Positions 58,816-64,000 of a stretch of DNA of 64,000 nucleotides are shown here, piece after piece. The position numbers and the translations under genes are program-made. Position 1 is the stretch's first letter. The number at the start of each line of letters is the position of its first letter. Source of the stretch: Dichomitus squalens LYAD-421 SS1 (lineage: Eukaryota > Basidiomycota > Agaricomycetes > Polyporales > Polyporaceae); assembly GCF_000275845.1 (NCBI RefSeq), contig NW_006766886.1, forward strand, positions 667,573-731,572, in the 5' to 3' direction. The notes below the pieces were generated by a model. It was not told where the DNA came from and searched no databases. It worked only from the letters and a program-made list of their open reading frames with translations.

Positions 58816-60747
58816 ATGCGCGTCCTGGATACATGGACTGGACAGTTCATGGAGCTGGACCCGGAGAAGACAAACTTCGCAATTCTGTCGCACACCTGGA
58901 GGAAGAAGGAGCAGACGTACAACGAGCTGAAGGTCGTCCAGGCGCGCCATGGAGGCCCGTCCGACGCTGAGTACTCCTCCCCTAGTCCCTCACGCCCACC
59001 CTCTCCATCCCCCGACTCCCCATCCCCCGACTCTCCGTCCAGCTTCGTTCCGGGTGATCATCTCATCTGGAATGACGTGAAGCTCTCGCGGAAAATCCGG
59101 GAGGCCTGCGGAGTGGCACGCAAGGCTGGCTACCGGTACTTATGGATTGACTCGTGCTGCATCAATAAGGCAAGCAGCTCCGAGTTGTCCGAATCGATTA
59201 ACTCGATGTTCCAGTGGTACGGCCGTGCGAAGGTGTGCTTCGCCCACCTCGCCGATGTCCCCTCCAGCGACGACCCTCGCGCGGCTGAGTCCGCGTTCCG
59301 CAAGAGCCGATGGTTTGAGCGCGGATGGACGCTCCAGGAGCTCATCGCCCCGTTATCGGTGAAGTTCCTATCCGAGGACTGGACGGAGATCGGGACGAAG
59401 CTTGCTCTGGCCGACCTCGTCGAGGAGATCACGGGCATCGCCGAGGACGCTCTCGTCCATGCAAAGTCGCTCGACGACTTTAGCGTGGCTCAACGACTTT
59501 CGTGGACTGCATCGCGAAAGACCTCGAGGAAGGAAGACAGTGCGTATTCCCTATTGGGAATCTTCAACATCAATATGTCCACACTCTACGGCGAGGGAGA
59601 GCGCGCGTTCCGCCGCCTGCTAGAGGAGATCGTGCGGCGCGTCCCCGACCAGAGTGTCTTTGCATGGGGCAGTGTCTACATGGACCTCGAGCGCGACCAG
59701 GTGCTTGCAGACTCACTGAGCAATGCCAGGGAGCTGACTTGCGTGCCACCTCATCGTCAGTATGAGGCACAATTTCTCTTTGATTGCGGCCTGTACAACT
59801 TCACCGACTCCGGAATGATCACAGTCATCCCTCACGACGACGTATTGGCCCGGCTCAAGCTCTCCAAGAAACTCCCGGCCCAGGAGTATACCTTCACCCC
59901 GCATGGCATACGCACGCAATTGCCCGTCGTGCCGCTCTCACGTTGTCTTCCTCATCACATACTAGAGCAGTCGATATCGGACAATCCTGTGTCCCAATGG
60001 TATCTGGTGATTCTGGGCTGTGAACACCCCGATCATCCCGGTGCTCTTCTCGGTCGGGTCTGTTACATCCCTCCCTCTGATGCTGAGGTGGAATACTTGC
60101 ACTGTGGACGGGTGCTCATTGACCCAGCGCCAACCAGAGGTACCCTAGGAGGGTCTTGCCTCTTCCCCCTGTCGCCGGAAACCATCGACCGCTGTCGCAA
60201 TGACATCCAGGTCAAGACCGTTTATATCTCCCACCCGGAGCGTGCTACCGCACAATCAGGGAACGCTCGCTATCAGCCACACGAGAAGATCAATCTCCTG
60301 TTACCGAAGGCGACACGCGATGCTCTACGCGCACAAGGGTACACGGCTAAACTCCAAGGTCCAGATGAGCGCCACCCAGGCCCTCACTGGCTCACGCTTC
60401 TCAACGACGACCACATGATCGCTGTCGAGTACCTACATACCTTAGAGGATGAAGGTTGGCGGTTCAAGGTCAAGGCCGATGTGAAGATGTCGCGATGCGC
60501 TCTTGACTTGGTTGAGGCAGATCCGAGTTTTGTGGAGTGGGAGGATTCTGGGCCGTGGTACTCATCGCTACGCACAGAAGAGGTCGCCTTCACCCTCGCA
60601 GGAAAGAAGCTCATCTTGAAGCTCGGCTTGGACCTCGTAGCGCAGTCACACTACTTCCTACACGTTGAACTTGTTGAGGTTGTCGAGACGGAGGAGATCA
60701 CACCGGCCGTGTCGCTCGAGTGGGAAGCGGACGAAGACCGTCGGTAA
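58816..60747 (+). CDS. HET-domain protein (heterokaryon-incompatibility type)
   Basis: A single exon of 643 residues. The first 270 residues form a HET domain: MRVLDTWTGQFMELD, FAILSHTW, KLSRKIREACGVARKAGYRY, LWIDSCCINKASSSELSESI, NSMFQWYGRAKVCFAHLADV, KSRWFERGWTLQELIAP and EDSAYSLLGIFNINMSTLYG. A Ser/Pro repeat (PSPDSPSPDSP) interrupts the domain after the first strand. The HET fold is TIR-like, and known members trigger cell death or growth arrest after non-self fusion; many others have unknown roles. The last 370 residues hold no motif I know. The AYSLLGIF(N)... -YGEGERAF signature marks the large basidiomycete/ascomycete HET subgroup. The lack of introns contrasts with the rest of the window. 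Confidence 0.92.
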   Translation: MRVLDTWTGQFMELDPEKTNFAILSHTWRKKEQTYNELKVVQARHGGPSDAEYSSPSPSRPPSPSPDSPSPDSPSSFVPGDHLIWNDVKLSRKIREACGVARKAGYRYLWIDSCCINKASSSELSESINSMFQWYGRAKVCFAHLADVPSSDDPRAAESAFRKSRWFERGWTLQELIAPLSVKFLSEDWTEIGTKLALADLVEEITGIAEDALVHAKSLDDFSVAQRLSWTASRKTSRKEDSAYSLLGIFNINMSTLYGEGERAFRRLLEEIVRRVPDQSVFAWGSVYMDLERDQVLADSLSNARELTCVPPHRQYEAQFLFDCGLYNFTDSGMITVIPHDDVLARLKLSKKLPAQEYTFTPHGIRTQLPVVPLSRCLPHHILEQSISDNPVSQWYLVILGCEHPDHPGALLGRVCYIPPSDAEVEYLHCGRVLIDPAPTRGTLGGSCLFPLSPETIDRCRNDIQVKTVYISHPERATAQSGNARYQPHEKINLLLPKATRDALRAQGYTAKLQGPDERHPGPHWLTLLNDDHMIAVEYLHTLEDEGWRFKVKADVKMSRCALDLVEADPSFVEWEDSGPWYSSLRTEEVAFTLAGKKLILKLGLDLVAQSHYFLHVELVEVVETEEITPAVSLEWEADEDRR

Positions 60748-61970
60748 ATTCGGGACCAACGGCGACGCAGACGTGCAGGGCGACGTGGTCGGGCTGCCGA
60801 AACCTCAGTCGTCGTAGACCTGAGGGCCGACGACAATGCGCACCCTGACGTACCCGACTCGGACGAATCGCGAGTCAGCCAGAAACGCAATGTGGGGAGA
60901 CATGTGAATGCGGGACCGATGGGGTTGATTAGGCCGACGGCAGAGACGAAGGAGCTGCGCCCCGTTGATGACGGTGTTCCGGGCAGGGCCTCGGATGGCC
61001 AATTTCTCGGTGGTTCACGTTCGGTTTGGGGTTCGCTTTCCTCTGGTACCCATGCGGTAGGGTTTTGTCAGCTCGTTTTCGCCATGTAACTTGACGTAGT
61101 CACGTATCAACGGTATCATCGCCTGTGCCTGTAGAATCTTTGAGTATATAGCATGACTGAGCCAGAGAACAGTACGTACACACCTAGGCTCTTGATTCAG
61201 CCTGTTATGAATATCATTGGGACGATTGATGCGGACATGTGAAGCGTCGCGATGGGACCAGATTGAGGCAAACAATCACCAAGCCCAACGCATGGTGAAA
61301 GCACGCGGAGCGGAGGCTAGAATGGTGAAACGACACTGCATATATTCGGCCCTCCAAAAGTGACATGTCTATACCGCACATAATACGAGCGTTGAGCGAT
61401 CCCTACGATATGACGTCGTCGTCGAGATCTGTGATCGAATCGGAATGAACCTGCGCAACCGAAGACAACAAGCAGAACGCAAGTGACAAGCCTGTAAAAG
61501 ACTGACGCCGTACGACATATACCGACTTTCAGCTGGGGAATATGACCTGCGCAGCAAGCGGACCAACCTAGAGTGGTTCCAAAAACAACCTTGTTATTCC
61601 CCTTGCAGGAGATCGAGCGATAGGGCGCGAAGATTGAGAGAAGGGCTCCTAGGCGACTAGCAGCCAACACAGGACTCGGATTGCCAGCTGCCTCGAAGCA
61701 CGTCTTGGAGGAGGAGCGAAATCGGAGGCGTTTCCCTTGAACACAGAAGACGCTATGTTGTTGGTGCAAAGTCGGTTGACCGAGTCGTCCAACGAAGTGT
61801 AGCATGAAGAAACTGTAGGAGAAAGGAAGAACAGGGCAACTTGCTATCATCCACAGAATATTTGCTGATGGATGGCGCGCAAGCACGTGACTTGCAAACG
61901 CTCAGAGATCTCAGATTAACTTCCCGTCGCTGAAGGCTCTGCGCGATGAAAGTGTTCATCGTCTGCTGCC
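60748..61970. other. 1.2-kb intergenic stretch
   Basis: No supportable gene on either strand. Confidence 0.5.
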
Positions 61971-63056
61971 ATGATACCCAAACACACCAATCCATCCGTG
62001 CTGCTGAGCTCTCTCACAATCGTCTCGCGGGCCGCCCTACATGACTCTGACGACGATGGCGAGCCTACACAAGCCGACCCGCAACACGCGCACATGCTTG
62101 CGCGGCTAGAAAGCATTCTCAAGAGAACTATCGAGGATACACTTCCTCTGACTTCCCAGTTGGATGGCTCTCCCGATATCGATTCGCCCAGAAAGAAGAA
62201 AAAGCGGAAGGTAGAGAAGGACCACGTAGATACGGAGGAAAAGAAAGACGAAGAGGAAGTAGTCATAGCAGTCCGTACGTCGGAAGTTGAGGTCTAACGC
62301 ACGCTCTCGCTCATGGATATGTTCTGCACCAGCTTTCCGTCTTCTCTCTAGGACCGTGCAGCCGAAGGCCATAGTGTTGACTCCGAAGGCTAAGCCCAAG
62401 ATTGTGTACGTCTATCCTGACCGCTTGAGGTTACGTGAAGCTGAGGCGCAGCTCAGTTCAGAAGGTCCTGCACCAGAGGATACACAAGAGGAGGCAGAGC
62501 GGAGGGCGTCCCGTGCACGTGCAGTCGCTGTGGACTTTGCGTGGGTAATGAACGAGTCGACCAAGCCTGAACTTGTGAGCCCCGTCTACATGTACAAGTG
62601 TTGGCCATCCCCTCATCTCGACATCAGCTTCCCCCTGGGCGGGCGAAAGAGATGTTACATTTTCAGGCAGACGTTGTGGACCTCAAGGCACCCCTTCTGC
62701 TTCTGGAGAAGACCAAGCTCACTCCTCCGAAACCTCCCCGCATCGTCCAGTCGAACCCTGATGCTGAAGTCGAGCCGTCCCCCCATGCGCACGACATCTC
62801 CGAGTCCCGCTGTCCCGTTGTTCAAGTCAGGTCTTATACAGCAGATACGGGACTCGTAGACAAGGTGAAACGTCGCAGAAGAAAGCCTCGCCAGAAGCCG
62901 ATGATCCATGCGAGATTTTGGAGGCCTCCACCTGGGTTGGGCGGGAAGGCTCTGGGATACGCTTGGGGCTACGCCGGCAGCCATCCACTCCAACCAGGCG
63001 AGAGCCCGCACTACACACGCGACTGTATGAAGAAGGCCGAGTATGAAGGAGCATAA
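61971..63056 (+). CDS. Unrecognised protein with nuclear-like basic clusters
   Basis: Exons 61971-62278, 62352-62574 and 62628-63056 sum to 320 codons (319 residues). It begins MIPKHTNPSVLLSSLTIVSR. Two strongly basic clusters resemble nuclear signals: SPRKKKKRKVEKDH near residue 75 and KVKRRRRKPRQKP near residue 265. Acidic runs flank the first. The middle has KAKPKIVYVYPDRLRLREAE. The C-terminus, ARFWRPPPGLGGKALGYAWG followed by YAGS, is rich in Gly and aromatics and looks conserved. No family comes to mind. The first intron was placed at a weak GTCGGA donor because this is the phase that fits; the second uses a consensus GTGAGC donor. Confidence 0.7.
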
Positions 63057-63130
63057 TCACTTCTTCACCATCTCGAGGGTCCGCGTCTCGTTGTTCGAGC
63101 ATTCTTTGCCTCGCAGTTACAGGCTACAGG

Positions 63131-64000
63131 TTACAAGCTCGTATCCTCAAAGTCCTCACCAGGCGACATGGCCTTGGCGACCTGCTTTCCCTTATCGCGA
63201 TGCTCGCGCATCTGTCTTTCCCAATTCTCCTCTCCGCCAGGTGGACCCTTTACACCGAAGGGGCCCATGTCCGCGCTCGCTTCAAGTGCCATTTCGAGCA
63301 GCTCGAGGACGTAGCCGTTGATCGGCTCGATACTGAGGGCCTGCATGCGCGGGGATGTTAACAGGAGATCACGAGGAGAGGCGCGAAACAAGGAGGAGCG
63401 AGAGTTGTTGAAAGAGGGACCGTACCTCGTGGTACTTCACGATGGCGGCCTCGATATGGCGGCCAGCCAGCTCGGGCTTGCTGGCTAGGCCGAGTAGATG
63501 GTATGTCACACCCATAAAGCATAGCGCAGTGACGTTTCTGTAGTCGATCTCGAGAACTCGTTGGTACGCAGCTTTCGCCTCCGCTAGTCGACTGTGGTGG
63601 CGCACGGTGCGCGTCAGCCAACAGGTGTTCGATGCGTATGCGGTATCCTCTCACCCTAATCTCCTCAGCGCGGTGCCGAGGTTGAGGTACGTCGGTATCC
63701 AAGTCGTTTGAGATGATTGCACGACCCGCGCGAGGTCGAGCGCGCCCGCGAACAATTTCGCAGCTGTCTCGTAGCTGCATGCACATGCATCAGTCAAGGC
63801 AAGACGACGTGGGCCAAATGTACGCACTCCTCGTTCGTGAATGCCATCACTCCCCGCTCATTGAACAACAGCGGGTCCGCGTCGCACATATGTTGTGCCG
63901 CCGTCAGCGCCTCCGACGCCTGGTTTCGATTCGACAAGATGATGTGCTCCATGCCCACGAACATAAGCGGCAGATGCGAGCCCGTATACAGCCGCGCACA
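63131..64000 (-). CDS. CDC16: Anaphase-promoting complex subunit Cdc16/Apc6, C-terminal part
   Basis: Cdc16 is a TPR scaffold subunit of the APC/C ubiquitin ligase. The visible part, cut by the right window edge, covers the last TPR repeats. It reads LYTGSHLPLMFVGMEHIILS, DADPLLFNERGVMAF, TTWIPTYLNLGTALRRLGRL, AEAKAAYQRVLEIDYRNVTA and LCFMGVTYHLLGLASKPELA, then YHEALSIEPINGYVLELLEM. The LPLMFVGMEH and DPLLFNERGV blocks are characteristic of Cdc16 rather than Cdc23 or Cdc27. Four exon pieces join in phase. The end after the last repeat is hydrophilic and reaches TAA at 63131. Confidence 0.88.

Overview
The window is nuclear DNA of a filamentous basidiomycete, most likely an Agaricomycete. Genes are dense and lie on both strands. 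Nearly all are cut by short GT-AG introns of about 50-70 nt. The gene set is typical of that group: Argonaute, cerato-platanin, a DUF6593 protein, a HET-domain protein, phosphoketolase with acetate kinase, and Mgm1. A Polyporales-like mushroom is a plausible guess from general character only; no species call is possible from the sequence alone.

Layout. 0-4 kb: Arp3 (5' part), an intron-containing tRNA-Val(AAC), Atg17 and a small probably mitochondrial protein. 4.4-9 kb: an intact cerato-platanin gene with a repeat-bearing N-terminal extension, a broken 3'-half copy behind an unrecognised coding fragment, and a DUF6593 gene. 9-11.4 kb holds nothing I can support. 11.4-17.3 kb: phosphoketolase and acetate kinase in divergent orientation, together the route xylulose-5-P/fructose-6-P to acetyl-P to acetate. 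18-18.6 kb: a second copy of the cerato-platanin promoter and signal peptide that ends in a stop. 18.8-21.5 kb: two tandem alpha/beta hydrolases. 22.6-26 kb: a CaCA-type cation/Ca2+ exchanger. 26.5-27.3 kb: a small four-helix membrane protein built from five short exons. 28.1-32.1 kb: an Argonaute with all four slicer residues.

33.3-40.2 kb: an unrecognised membrane protein, a THEM6/4HBT-like protein and the mitochondrial dynamin Mgm1. 40.9-42.7 kb: a DapA-family aldolase and a peroxisomal SCP2 protein. 44.2-50.7 kb: a Pho84-type phosphate permease, a short-chain dehydrogenase and an NmrA-like protein. 51.5-54.5 kb: an unrecognised membrane protein and Maf1. 54.5-58.8 kb is gene-poor. 58.8-64 kb: a HET-domain protein, an unrecognised conserved-looking protein and the 3' end of Cdc16/Apc6.

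Most genes are independent housekeeping or accessory genes. Three local themes stand out: the phosphoketolase/acetate kinase pair, the cerato-platanin locus with two complementary half-copies 10.6 kb apart, and the tandem hydrolase pair in which one copy has isolated its catalytic serine on an 11-nt exon. Exon joins were made by eye from splice motifs, reading phase and family knowledge. Where I checked that the exon lengths sum to a whole number of codons, I say so.
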